Source: Aphanothece hegewaldii CCALA 016
GTDB taxonomy: Bacteria > Cyanobacteriota > Cyanobacteriia > Cyanobacteriales > Microcystaceae
Assembly: GCF_003007785.1 (NCBI RefSeq)
Contig: NZ_PXOH01000004.1
Span: 124,001-188,000, forward strand
Direction: 5' to 3'
Length of the DNA: 64,000 bases
Part shown: positions 17,174 to 25,836 of the stretch, piece after piece
Layout of the letters: the number at the start of each line of letters is the position of its first letter
Numbering within the stretch: the stretch's first letter is position 1
Made by a program: the position numbers and the translations under genes
The notes under the pieces: generated by a model
Databases searched by the model: none
What the model saw: the letters and a program-made list of their open reading frames with translations, nothing else
What the model was told of the DNA's origin: nothing

Positions 17174-17719
17174 ATGAAGGTTATTTCTACTGATATTCCT
17201 GACGTTTTAATTATTGAACCGCAAGTATACGGTGATGAACGAGGTTTCTTTTTTGAAAGTTTTAGCGTCAAAACTTTTAGAGAGAAAACAGGACTTGATG
17301 TAGAATTTGTACAAGATAATCACTCTCGTTCTCGTCAAAATGTCCTCAGAGGTTTACATTATCAAATTCAACAACCCCAAGGTAAATTAGTACGCGTCGT
17401 CAGGGGTGAGGTTTTTGATGTTGCAGTGGATCTTAGGGAAAGTTCCGCGACCTTTGGTAAATGGGTCTGTTGTACCTTAAGTGAGGAAAATAAACGACAA
17501 TTTTGGATACCACCAGGTTTTGCTCATGGTTTTTTGGTTTTATCCGATTATGCCGACTTTTTGTATAAAACGACGAATTATTATGCACCAGAGTACGACA
17601 GAACTTTACTCTGGAATGACCCGACTATTGGGATTGATTGGCCAATTACAGGAGAAGCTATCCTATCAGAAAAAGATAAAATTGGTCAACCGTTAGAAAA
17701 AGCTGAAGTTTATATATGA
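17174..17719 (+). CDS. rfbC: dTDP-4-dehydrorhamnose 3,5-epimerase
   Basis: RfbC epimerises dTDP-4-keto-6-deoxyglucose to the L-sugar in dTDP-L-rhamnose synthesis. The 181-aa cupin protein shows DERGFFFESF, FVQDNHSRS, VLRGLHYQ (catalytic His), VRVVRGEVFDVAVDLR and FWIPPGFAHGFLVLSD. I use ATG 17174, which gives the usual MKVISTDIPDVLIIEP start; the longer frame overlaps the GT2 gene and is not needed. The stop overlaps rfbD by 4 bp (ATGA), so the two are translationally coupled. Confidence 0.95.
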   Translation: MKVISTDIPDVLIIEPQVYGDERGFFFESFSVKTFREKTGLDVEFVQDNHSRSRQNVLRGLHYQIQQPQGKLVRVVRGEVFDVAVDLRESSATFGKWVCCTLSEENKRQFWIPPGFAHGFLVLSDYADFLYKTTNYYAPEYDRTLLWNDPTIGIDWPITGEAILSEKDKIGQPLEKAEVYI

Positions 17720-18585
17720 CGCGTATTTTATTAATTGGTTCACAGGGACAAGTCGGACAAGAATTACAACTTATTTTACCCCAAATAGGAGAAGTGATTG
17801 GCGTTGGACGCGATCGATTAGACTTATCTGATGGAGAGAAACTACGTCAGATTATTATTGAGGCTAAACCTGATTATCTCGTCAATGCTGCTGCTTATAC
17901 CGCAGTAGATAAAGCTGAATCTGAACTCGAATTAGCTAACGCCATCAATGGAATTGCACCTCAAATTATGGCTACTGAAGCTAAAAAAATGGGTGCTACT
18001 TTCTTGCATATTTCGACGGATTATGTATTTGATGGACAGAAAAACACGCCTTATTTAGAAACTGACTCGACTAATCCATTAGGAGCTTATGGAAGTTCTA
18101 AACTATTAGGAGAAAATGCTATTCAAGAAGTAGGCGGAAATTCGATTATTTTAAGAACTGCCTGGGTTTATGGCACATCCGGCAAAGGTAATTTTGTCAA
18201 AACGATGTTACGAGTGGGCAAAGAAAGGGAACAATTAAAAGTAGTGGTCGATCAGGTTGGGAGTCCGACTTGGGCTAAAGATATTGCTGATGCGATCGCA
18301 AAATTATTAACCTCAAAAACAGCACCAGGCATTTATCATTTTACGAATAGTGGTGTCGTCAGTTGGTATGATTTTGCCGAGGCGATCTTCTCGGAAGCTA
18401 GACAAATTGGTTTTCCTCTTTGTGTTAAAGAAGTTTTTCCCATTACGACTGATCAATATCCCACACCAGCAAAACGCCCGGCATATTCTGTTTTATCAGG
18501 TCAAAAAATTACGCCGCTTTTAGGAACATATCCCCCCTATTGGCGAGACTCTCTTAAACAAATGCTGAAACAACTCTATAGGTAA
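17716..18585 (+). CDS. rfbD: dTDP-4-dehydrorhamnose reductase
   Basis: RfbD reduces dTDP-4-keto-L-rhamnose to dTDP-L-rhamnose with NAD(P)H. The 289-aa extended SDR shows the N-terminal GSQGQVGQEL nucleotide loop, VNAAAYTAVDKAE, STDYVFDG, YGSSKLLGE (catalytic Tyr and Lys) and RTAWVYG. The start overlaps the rfbC stop, and rfbA starts 5 nt after its stop, so the three form a tight operon. Confidence 0.95.
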   Translation: MTRILLIGSQGQVGQELQLILPQIGEVIGVGRDRLDLSDGEKLRQIIIEAKPDYLVNAAAYTAVDKAESELELANAINGIAPQIMATEAKKMGATFLHISTDYVFDGQKNTPYLETDSTNPLGAYGSSKLLGENAIQEVGGNSIILRTAWVYGTSGKGNFVKTMLRVGKEREQLKVVVDQVGSPTWAKDIADAIAKLLTSKTAPGIYHFTNSGVVSWYDFAEAIFSEARQIGFPLCVKEVFPITTDQYPTPAKRPAYSVLSGQKITPLLGTYPPYWRDSLKQMLKQLYR

Positions 18586-18590
18586 GCATC

Positions 18591-19664
18591 ATGAAAGCTT
18601 TGATTCTCTCTGGTGGTAAAGGTACTCGTTTACGTCCTCTCACTTATACAGGTGCAAAACAATTAGTACCTGTTGCAAATAAACCCATTTTGTGGTATGG
18701 AATAGAATCTCTAGTGGCAGCAGGAATTAGGGATATCGGGATTATTATTAGTCCAGAAACTGGGACAGAAATTCAAATTAAAACAGGAACTGGCGATCGC
18801 TTTGGAGCGAATATTACTTACATTCTCCAAGATCAGCCACTCGGTTTAGCCCATGCGGTGAAAATTGCTCAACCGTTTTTAGGCGATTCTCCGTTTGTTA
18901 TGTATTTGGGCGATAACCTCATTCAAGACGATCTCAACCCGTTTTTAGACTCATTCAAGAATCAACAGCTTGAGGCTTTAATTTTATTACGTTCTGTGTC
19001 TAATCCGTCCGCTTTTGGAGTAGCCCAAGTTGATGAAAATGGTCGAGTTTTACAGTTAGTGGAAAAACCAAAAAATCCAATGTCTAATTTAGCTTTGGTG
19101 GGTATTTATTTCTTTTCGAGTGCGATTCATCATGCAATTTCTTGTATTCAACCTTCCGCTAGAGGAGAGTTAGAAATTACTGACGCAATTCAAGAATTAA
19201 TTAATCAAAAGCAGTCTGTAGAAGCTTTACAATTACTTGGTTGGTGGTTAGATACAGGGAAAAAAGACGATTTACTCGAAGCAAATCGCATTATTTTAGA
19301 TACTTGTTTAGTTAAAACAATTGATGGAGAAAAAGACGAGAAAAGTCAGATTATCGGACGAGTTGCGATCGGCAAAGGTTCTAAAATTATTAATAGCACG
19401 ATTAGAGGACCGGTCGTCATTGGTGAAAATTGTCATATTGAAAATTGTTTTATCGGCCCTTATACCAGTGTCGCTGATCGGGTGACGCTTCAATCAACTG
19501 ATGTAGAGCATAGTGTGATTTTAAAAGAAGCTCAAATTTTAGGTATTGACGATCGCATTATTGATAGTGTCATTGGACAACGGGCTAAACTTAGCTTAAC
19601 GCCCCATCACCCAAAAGCAGTTCGGTTTATGATTGGAGATGATTCTCAAATAGAATTATATTAA
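18591..19664 (+). CDS. rfbA: Glucose-1-phosphate thymidylyltransferase, long form
   Basis: RfbA makes dTDP-glucose from glucose-1-phosphate and dTTP, the entry step to dTDP-rhamnose. The nucleotidyltransferase domain shows LSGGKGTRLRPLTYTGAKQL, LGLAHAVKIA, MYLGDNLI and VEKPKNP. The protein is 357 aa because it carries a C-terminal left-handed beta-helix (about residues 245-350, IIGRVAIGKGSKI, IRGPVVIGENCHIE). This is the long RmlA-like type common in cyanobacteria and archaea. The dehydratase RfbB, needed between RfbA and RfbC, is not in this window. It closes the rfb operon. Confidence 0.92.
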   Translation: MKALILSGGKGTRLRPLTYTGAKQLVPVANKPILWYGIESLVAAGIRDIGIIISPETGTEIQIKTGTGDRFGANITYILQDQPLGLAHAVKIAQPFLGDSPFVMYLGDNLIQDDLNPFLDSFKNQQLEALILLRSVSNPSAFGVAQVDENGRVLQLVEKPKNPMSNLALVGIYFFSSAIHHAISCIQPSARGELEITDAIQELINQKQSVEALQLLGWWLDTGKKDDLLEANRIILDTCLVKTIDGEKDEKSQIIGRVAIGKGSKIINSTIRGPVVIGENCHIENCFIGPYTSVADRVTLQSTDVEHSVILKEAQILGIDDRIIDSVIGQRAKLSLTPHHPKAVRFMIGDDSQIELY

Positions 19665-19683
19665 GTTCAAAGCGAAAATGTGA

Positions 19684-20016
19684 CTATGTTTGTTTAAGAT
19701 CAGAAGGTGGTGTGAATCGGTTAAGGATTGCCAAAATCTCCTCACGCATCTGAGCTTGTTTTTCTTCGATTTTTGTCTGACGTTCGGCTAAAGCGGCTAA
19801 TTGATGGTAATAATCGGCTTGTACTTCATAAAAAGAAGATTGAGCGGCGGCTATTCTTCCTAAATACTGATAAAGTTGTGCTTGTTCTCTGGCTTTTTCT
19901 TCTTTTTCTTTGGAACGTGCTTGACGATCAGCCGCTACAGCATCACTTAAAGCTTGAATCGATTTAGCAGATGACTCAACAATCTTTTCAAGTCGTTCTA
20001 ATCTGTCTTCTGACAT
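19684..20016 (-). CDS. Coiled-coil protein of unknown function
   Basis: This 110-aa charged helical protein runs from SEDRLERLEKIVESSAKSIQ through a long Ala/Glu/Gln/Arg coiled coil (RQARSKEKEEKAREQAQLYQ, ALAERQTKIEEKQAQMREEI) to a short non-helical end. There is no signal or membrane segment. Similar short coiled-coil proteins are common in cyanobacterial genomes and lack a known role. It ends near the rfb operon and is preceded by a palindromic repeat at 20050. Confidence 0.65.
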   Translation of the reverse strand: MSEDRLERLEKIVESSAKSIQALSDAVAADRQARSKEKEEKAREQAQLYQYLGRIAAAQSSFYEVQADYYHQLAALAERQTKIEEKQAQMREEILAILNRFTPPSDLKQT

Positions 20017-20049
20017 TTTTGGTAAACTCCTATTAGATCAAAGTGCCAT

Positions 20050-20077
20050 GTAGAGACGCGCCATGGCACGTCTCTAC
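20050..20077. repeat. GTAGAGACG palindrome, repeat family B copy 1
   Basis: GTAGAGACG (20050-20058) and CGTCTCTAC (20069-20077) flank CGCCATGGCA; one internal pair is mismatched. A perfect copy occurs at 41683. The rest of 20017-20168 holds only short AT-rich sequence. Confidence 0.8.
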
Positions 20078-20168
20078 CAATTAATTGTAGAGGATGGGAG
20101 ACCTTACTGGGTAGAAAGGCCAAAACCCAACAGTAGAAAGACAAAACCCAAAAAGTGAATCAATTATA

Positions 20169-21059
20169 CTAACTTGGCAAAACCAGCTTAACCCATTCTG
20201 GAATCTCACACACTCGATCGGCAATTTGTACTTCAGCGTCTTGAAAACGGCTCAAGATTTGTTGTTCTGGGCTAGGTTTAGCATCAATATAAGATAATTG
20301 ATTGGCCATAATACTCATTGCATCATCAAATTTTTTGTCGATAGGTGTATGAAGTCCTGCCAAATAGACGATCACGGGTTTTTCGATGGTTGAGGCAATA
20401 TACTCGGCTGCGCTAATTTCTGCACTTCCCGATGGATGTCCCACTAATACAATTACATCCGTTTCTTCATCTTCTTCTAAAATTTGTAACCATTGCTCAA
20501 AAGTAGACCCAATGAGACTATCTGTTCCTAAACTAACTGAAATCGATTGACCTAAACCTGCTTGGGATAAACGGAAGGCAATTTCATCGGTAAGACGATC
20601 GCTACGACTAATTAATCCTACTCGACCTGGAGTATAACAAAATGGTTCACTTGTTCCTAACCATACTTTACCCGGAACGATTAAACCTTGACTGCCTGAA
20701 CCTAGTATAAAAGTATTAGTTTCTTGAGCTTTTTTGAGTAGCTTCACCATATCTAATGGGGGAACACCACCAGAAATCAGCACTAATTGTTTAATATTGG
20801 CTGTAATGGCTTCATAAGCTGCATCGATGACTTGATAGGGATCACCAAAAATCAAAGTTGTTTCAATGTCTCCAACTTGTGCGATCGCATCTTCAACTAA
20901 ATCAAAAATGGGAATTTCATCGATCAATTGTCCACCACTTCCTACACCAATACCCGCCATAATATTTGTCCCATAGGCTTTCATGCGAGTCCCATAAGAT
21001 GAACCCATTGGGGTGGTTATTCCTTGAATAAGAATTTTACTTTCTGGTGTCCATTTCAT
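20169..21059 (-). CDS. sucD: SucD-like CoA-ligase alpha subunit with altered active site
   Basis: The 296-aa protein has the fold and length of succinyl-CoA ligase alpha (KILIQGITTPMGSSYGTRMKAYGT; VGLISRSDRLTDEIA; GLGQSISVSLGTDSLIGS). However, by alignment from memory with E. coli SucD, the phosphohistidine motif GHAGAI is replaced by FDDAMSI, so the catalytic His is gone. The paired Glu motif GEIGGSAE reads GHPSGSAE, giving His in place of Glu. The CoA-site motif GPNCPG reads GSGSQG, and EGIP reads GGVP. It therefore probably does not do the standard reaction unless the His has moved. It is third in an operon SDR-sucC-sucD (21-nt gap to sucC). It could be a neofunctionalised acyl-CoA ligase or a structural subunit. 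Confidence 0.75.
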   Translation of the reverse strand: MKWTPESKILIQGITTPMGSSYGTRMKAYGTNIMAGIGVGSGGQLIDEIPIFDLVEDAIAQVGDIETTLIFGDPYQVIDAAYEAITANIKQLVLISGGVPPLDMVKLLKKAQETNTFILGSGSQGLIVPGKVWLGTSEPFCYTPGRVGLISRSDRLTDEIAFRLSQAGLGQSISVSLGTDSLIGSTFEQWLQILEEDEETDVIVLVGHPSGSAEISAAEYIASTIEKPVIVYLAGLHTPIDKKFDDAMSIMANQLSYIDAKPSPEQQILSRFQDAEVQIADRVCEIPEWVKLVLPS

Positions 21060-21080
21060 AAAATTTGGTTGATTTTCCTT

Positions 21081-22307
21081 TTATTTTTTCGCATTGGCGA
21101 TCGCTTGATTAACGGCTTCATCGCTTGACTCCTGCCAATGAATGCCCAAAAGCATCAATTTTTCTTGATAAATGGTGCGATCACTTTCGTCCATTAAATA
21201 GAGAACTAACTGAGGATTTCGGTTAGTTTGAGAGGGATTAGATTTAGATGTTCTTTCTTGAGTTAAGGCGGCGATTTTAGTTCCTCTAAGTGTTCGATCT
21301 TCTCCTGGGTTTCGTAGTTCATCTTTGTGTAATCCCGAAAATTGATGAGCGAGCGTTTGAGTGACAATTTGTCCAATAAATGAACTTCCTAAAATATTAA
21401 CTAAAATGACTTTAATATCTGAATTTTTGAAGATTGTCTTTAAACCCAGTTTTAATTGTTCTTCAAAAGAAAAATGAAGATTATTTTCATTGAGAATTAG
21501 GCAACAGGAAGGTTTACCCTGTTCTTGAATCAAAAGATCCCAAGTATTTAAAGCCAAACCAAAACTATTACAAATTATGGCAATATTTCCCGATTTCGGT
21601 TTAGGAAAAAGCCAAGTTAAATCAGACGTTTGTGTTGATGAATTATCTTTTATTGCAATCAGTTTTAATACATCAGGATGACGACTCAGGGCTTGATCAT
21701 TTATCGTAATTTTGCCATCTAAAGCCATAACTTGACCATCTGCACTAATTCCTAAAGGATTAATTTCTATAACATTTAAATCTTTAGTCACAAACAAATC
21801 ATACATTTTTTCTAAAATGACACTGACGGATTGTAACAATGTTCCTTGAAGACCCATTTTAACGGCTAGTTTTCGGGCGTGGAAGGGTGAAAACTGATCA
21901 TCTATAATCACTTTGTGGGTATTTTGCAGCAAGGTTTCAACATCTATGCCCCCTTTAATTGAACCAAGTAAAACGGGTTTTTGCAATTGATAATCTAAAA
22001 CCACTGCCAAAAAAAATTCTTCTTTTGCACTATATCGCGCTTCGGCTAACAAAACTTCAGGAAATTCGCCGCCAATAGGTAAACTAAAAATAGCATGAGC
22101 GGCCGCGATCGCATCAATTGTATTTTCCGCAAATCTAACTCCTCCTGCTTTTCCTCTTCCTCCAGCGCGAACCTGAGATTTTAAGACAACTGGATAAGGA
22201 ATTTGTAGACGTTTGAGTTGACTTGGATTAGCGATCGCCTGTGAGGGTAAAATAGGAATGCCCACTTGATTAAATAATTCTTTAGCTTGATACTCCAATA
22301 ATTCCAT
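21081..22307 (-). CDS. sucC: SucC-like CoA-ligase beta subunit (ATP-grasp), divergent
   Basis: The 408-aa protein starts like succinyl-CoA ligase beta (MELLEYQAKELFNQVGIPI) with the ATP-grasp loop VLKSQVRAGGRGKAGGV and the metal-site motif VIEINPLGISADG then ALDGKI. The C-terminal ligase domain is eroded. The usual NGAGLAM is NSFGLAL, the DVGGGA region is not seen, and the GGI motif reads ILGSSFIG. About 30-40 residues of low-complexity, charged sequence (near residues 320-360, NPGEDRTLRGTKIAALTQ) are inserted before the last strand. The ATP half looks functional and the CoA/phosphohistidine-contacting half altered, in parallel with its partner. It lies 7 nt after the SDR gene and 21 nt before sucD. 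Confidence 0.8.
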   Translation of the reverse strand: MELLEYQAKELFNQVGIPILPSQAIANPSQLKRLQIPYPVVLKSQVRAGGRGKAGGVRFAENTIDAIAAAHAIFSLPIGGEFPEVLLAEARYSAKEEFFLAVVLDYQLQKPVLLGSIKGGIDVETLLQNTHKVIIDDQFSPFHARKLAVKMGLQGTLLQSVSVILEKMYDLFVTKDLNVIEINPLGISADGQVMALDGKITINDQALSRHPDVLKLIAIKDNSSTQTSDLTWLFPKPKSGNIAIICNSFGLALNTWDLLIQEQGKPSCCLILNENNLHFSFEEQLKLGLKTIFKNSDIKVILVNILGSSFIGQIVTQTLAHQFSGLHKDELRNPGEDRTLRGTKIAALTQERTSKSNPSQTNRNPQLVLYLMDESDRTIYQEKLMLLGIHWQESSDEAVNQAIANAKK

Positions 22308-22314
22308 ACTTAAC

Positions 22315-23274
22315 TTATTCCTTATTTGTAGACATTTTCCACTCTTTTTCGACTTGATCTATCCCATAAAAACGTTTCCAAAAAGCATCAGTTACCCAGG
22401 TCGGCATTACTTTCGTCATTAGTGGAACAAATATACTAGCACCTGTAGCGGCATAATATCGAGGACGGGGACGCGGATCATTTAAAGCTTTGATAATCAC
22501 TTTTGCAACTTTTTCGGGTGTCCAACCGATTAATTTTAATTGTTGATCGATCGCTGCTAATTTTTCAAAAGCGGGGCGATAAATAGAGGACACGGGTCTA
22601 TCTTTATACGCTAAATCATCAAATGTCCGCGATCTGTCGTAGTCTGGAATCATTTGTTGAATTTTGTTACCTGCTACCTGAAAAAATTCTGTAATGACTG
22701 GTCCTGGTTCGACGACACTTACTTTGATATTAAACCCTTTTAATTCCATCCTCAGCACATCACTAAAGGCTTCTAGAGCGAATTTAGAGGAACTGTATAA
22801 CCCCCCCGCAGGAAACGCCATCCGCCCGCCTAGAGAGCTAATATTAACGATTCTGCCCCCGCCTTGATTACGCATAATCGGAATTAGGGTTTGCGCTAGA
22901 ATCAAAGGAGCAAAAAAATTAACATTAAATTGTTCTTTTGCTGCCGTTAAAGACGTTAGTTCGATCGGCCCCATTTGCCCATAACCAGCGTTATTGACTA
23001 CAGCATCGACTCTGCCCCATTTTTCTAAGACTCCTCGACTTAAAGCCGCAACTTGTTCAGCATTAGTCATATCTGTGGTTATAACTAAAACATCGGCACC
23101 TGCAGTACGACACTCAGTGGCTATTTCTTCTAGTTTATCTTTTCGTCTAGCACTCAGGGCAAGACGCACACCAGGAAAGCGCGTAGCTAATGTTTGTGCT
23201 AAAGCGGTTCCAATACCTGCCGAAGCACCTGTAATTATAATGACTTGTTCTGATAGGTGAGGAGTATGATTCAT
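22315..23274 (-). CDS. Short-chain dehydrogenase/reductase (SDR)
   Basis: This 319-aa classical SDR shows the NAD(P) loop IIITGASAGIGTALA, DAVVNNAGYGQMG, the catalytic Ser region VNISSLGGRMAFP and YSSSKFALEA with the Tyr-x3-Lys. The C-terminal extension (about residues 240-310) has LIGWTPEKVAKVIIKAL, typical of the multi-domain SDRs that act on lipids, retinoids or other hydrophobic substrates. The start at ATG 23274 overlaps the divergent gene's ATG in the 4-mer CATG (23272-23275); a TTG at 23307 is the alternative. It is the first gene of the SDR-sucC-sucD operon, hinting at an aldehyde or acyl-CoA related pathway. Confidence 0.85.
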   Translation of the reverse strand: MNHTPHLSEQVIIITGASAGIGTALAQTLATRFPGVRLALSARRKDKLEEIATECRTAGADVLVITTDMTNAEQVAALSRGVLEKWGRVDAVVNNAGYGQMGPIELTSLTAAKEQFNVNFFAPLILAQTLIPIMRNQGGGRIVNISSLGGRMAFPAGGLYSSSKFALEAFSDVLRMELKGFNIKVSVVEPGPVITEFFQVAGNKIQQMIPDYDRSRTFDDLAYKDRPVSSIYRPAFEKLAAIDQQLKLIGWTPEKVAKVIIKALNDPRPRPRYYAATGASIFVPLMTKVMPTWVTDAFWKRFYGIDQVEKEWKMSTNKE

Positions 23275-24874
23275 GTTAGACACAACCCGTGATTCATTTG
23301 ATTTCAAAGACTTGGAACGCCGTTTACAGCAACGTTTACAGGTGGAATTTCCCCAGATAGATTCATTACAGGTTAATTGTTTTTTCTCGGAAAAAACCTT
23401 TGTTATCTTAGTTCATTTACCTGAGCTTGTTACTCTCCCTACGAAGGATATACTCTTTCAGCTTAAACAAATTTTGTCTAATGAGGAATCTATCTCATCT
23501 TATCCGATGGAGTTGTATTTAAAGGTCAACGATCGCGGATCACTTGCACCTGTCGCCTCATCTCATCTTCCCACTTTCTCGCTTAAATCTCAAAAATCTT
23601 TAGGGATAGGTTTAAAGATAGGTTTAGGAATATTTTTATTTTTAGGTGGGTTGTATGGGTTGTCTCGTCCCTGTGTTGTGGGTTCAAGTTGTGCTAATCT
23701 AACTCAAGCTAAAACAAATGCCCAAAATGCGGTAAATTCTGTCAGTATATCGGCTTCGTTGCCAGATATCCAACAATCGAAACAACAGTTAGACGAATCT
23801 CTTAATTTACTTCAAGATATTCCTTATTGGTCGAGATATCATGAGCAAGCGTCACAACTGATCAAGATTTATCAACAACAATCTCAAGATTTAGAAAATT
23901 TATCCCAAGCCTTAAATTATGCGACAAAAGCCGTATCTTTGGCTAATCCTCCCCTTTCTATCCCACAATGGCAAACCGTTCAAAACCATTGGAAACAGGC
24001 TATCTCGTTTTTAAAAAAATTATCCGTATCGAGTCCTTATTATTTTTATACTCAACTCAAACTTAGACAGTATCAGGGAAATTTAACCCTGATTGAACAA
24101 CGAATGAACGCCGAAACGCAAGCAAGCGATCGCCTCAAATCGGCACAAGAAACGGCGCAAATTGCTCTTGTTCGTCAAAAAAACGCCCAATCTCTTGATG
24201 ATTGGAAGTTAGTCGAAGCTACTTGGAAAACTGCAATTTCTAGCTTACAAAGTATTCCGTCGAGTACGGTTGCGACAAGAGAAGCGAAAAATTTGCTTAA
24301 AATTTATAATACTCAATTGGTTAATGCAACAGAACGCAAATCTAAAGAAGCAAATTCTAATAATTTATACACAAAATCCCTACAACAAGCCGAATTAGCG
24401 CAAAAATCGGCAGCATCACAACAATGGACATCTGCGGTTACGGCGTGGCGCAATGCTATTACTAATCTTAAACAAATTCCCGCTAATAGTTCTCAATATA
24501 ATCAAGCACTACCTTTGATTACATCCTATCTTGTTTCTCTTAAACAAGCTGAAACAAATTTAACCTCGGCGGTTCAACTACAAAATATACGTCAAGATTT
24601 AGAAACAACTTGTAAAATTCCCCATAAAATCTGTGACTATCAAATTAGCCAAGCTATTATTAAAGTCAATTTAACTGAATCTTACGTTAAGCAGGTTTGG
24701 TACACCGCCGTACAAGCAAAAGCACAAACCAGCGTTCCTACTCAAGTTAGTTTACTTAATCATATCGCTAAATTAGAAAAAAGCTTACAGATTATTAGCG
24801 ATCATGCACGCAAAAGAGTTGAGGTTTATAATCCTGAACAAAATATAATTGCAATTTATGAACCAACACAATAG
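23273..24874 (+). CDS. Membrane-anchored coiled-coil/helical-repeat protein, unknown
   Basis: The 533-aa protein has a soluble N-terminal domain of about 110 residues (DFKDLERRLQQRLQVEFPQI...) and one membrane segment (GLKIGLGIFLFLGGLYGLS, about residues 116-134). A large, probably periplasmic C-terminal part of about 390 residues follows. That part contains repeated alpha-helical hairpins with a shared pattern of Ala/Gln/Trp, for example QQWTSAVTAWRNAITNLKQI, LDDWKLVEATWKTAISSLQS and IPQWQTVQNHWKQAISFLKK. These resemble TPR-like or cyanobacterial W-A-x2 helical repeats spaced about 70-80 residues apart. GAGGAG 8 nt before the ATG supports this start. No function assigned. Confidence 0.7.
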   Translation: MLDTTRDSFDFKDLERRLQQRLQVEFPQIDSLQVNCFFSEKTFVILVHLPELVTLPTKDILFQLKQILSNEESISSYPMELYLKVNDRGSLAPVASSHLPTFSLKSQKSLGIGLKIGLGIFLFLGGLYGLSRPCVVGSSCANLTQAKTNAQNAVNSVSISASLPDIQQSKQQLDESLNLLQDIPYWSRYHEQASQLIKIYQQQSQDLENLSQALNYATKAVSLANPPLSIPQWQTVQNHWKQAISFLKKLSVSSPYYFYTQLKLRQYQGNLTLIEQRMNAETQASDRLKSAQETAQIALVRQKNAQSLDDWKLVEATWKTAISSLQSIPSSTVATREAKNLLKIYNTQLVNATERKSKEANSNNLYTKSLQQAELAQKSAASQQWTSAVTAWRNAITNLKQIPANSSQYNQALPLITSYLVSLKQAETNLTSAVQLQNIRQDLETTCKIPHKICDYQISQAIIKVNLTESYVKQVWYTAVQAKAQTSVPTQVSLLNHIAKLEKSLQIISDHARKRVEVYNPEQNIIAIYEPTQ

Positions 24875-24952
24875 ATAGACTTGAATTATCCTTTTCTGAC
24901 CAAAGCGTGTCAAAATCTAGAAGAGTAACTTAGACCAAAACAAGAATTATCC

Positions 24953-25312
24953 ATGCTGTTAAAGTCTACTACCCGTCATATTCGTATTTATACTGCCGAA
25001 GTTGAAGGCAATCAATTAGTCGAGAGTGATAAGGTTCTTACTCTTGATGTTGATCCTGATAACGAATTTATTTGGGATGAAGTCGATTTACAAAAAGTTT
25101 ATCGTAAGTTCGATGAATTAGTCGAATCTTATAGCGGAGAAGAATTAACCGAATATAATCTACGTCGGATTGGTTCTGATTTAGAACATTTTATCCGGTC
25201 TTTGCTCCAAAAAGGCGAAATTAGTTATAACCTTGATAGTCGAGTCACTAACTATAGTATGGGACTTCCTCGAATTGATAGTCCCGATAGTCAAGGTAAA
25301 TATATGCTTTAA
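24953..25312 (+). CDS. ndhM: NAD(P)H-quinone oxidoreductase subunit M
   Basis: NdhM is an oxygenic-photosynthesis-specific peripheral subunit of NDH-1, the thylakoid complex that takes electrons from ferredoxin into cyclic flow and respiration. The 119-aa protein shows [59 protein letters not shown] and [16 protein letters not shown], all diagnostic. Length is normal. It is 78 nt after the preceding gene, likely with its own promoter. This gene alone marks the window as cyanobacterial. Confidence 0.97.
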   Translation: MLLKSTTRHIRIYTAEVEGNQLVESDKVLTLDVDPDNEFIWDEVDLQKVYRKFDELVESYSGEELTEYNLRRIGSDLEHFIRSLLQKGEISYNLDSRVTNYSMGLPRIDSPDSQGKYML

Positions 25313-25419
25313 ATACTTTTGGGTAGTGGACAGTAATTATTTTTACTGTTCACTTAACTTAAATTATAATGTCATATATCGGGTTAGTCTATAAATCAGC
25401 CTTTTAATTCTGTTTTACT

Positions 25420-25836
25420 GTGTCTCTCTAAGATATTTTTCATCAAGCTGTACGTCTAGCATTAGAAAAAGATGGTTGGAGTATTACTCACGATCCATTT
25501 CATATTAAGGTTGATGATATAGAGTTTTTTATAGATATAGGTGCCGAAAGAATTTTAGCTGCTCAAAAAGCCGGGCAAAAAATAGCTATAGAGATTAAGT
25601 CTTTTCTCGGTTCGTCTGAAGTGACTGATTTTCATTTAGCACTTGGCCAAACTTTAAATTATCGGTTAGCTTTAAAAAAAGTTGCACCTGAGCGAATTCT
25701 CTATTTAGCTATTACTAAAGATACTTATGAAGATTTTTTCTCTCGTCAGTTTATTCAAAATTCTATACAAGAATATCAAATTAATCTTTTAATTTTTGAT
25801 TCTTTGAAAGAAGAGATAGTCTTATGGAAAGAGTAA
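25420..25836 (+). pseudogene. xisH: XisH-like protein with a premature stop at the N-terminus
   Basis: XisH is an fdxN-element excision controlling factor with a PD-(D/E)XK-like nuclease core. The frame starts GTG-TCT-CTC then TAA, and immediately continues DIFHQAVRLALEKDGWSITH, which should follow a Met-Ala-Lys-type N-terminus. After that the whole family sequence is intact (FFIDIGAERILAAQKAGQKIA, AIEIKSFLGSSEVTDFHLAL, ILYLAITKDTYEDFF). No ATG/GTG/TTG exists in frame until GTG 25621, which would delete the core. A single change of a Lys codon AAA to TAA would explain it. The gene is therefore probably a dead copy, unless it starts from ATT (25435). The xisI gene overlaps its end. Confidence 0.75.
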
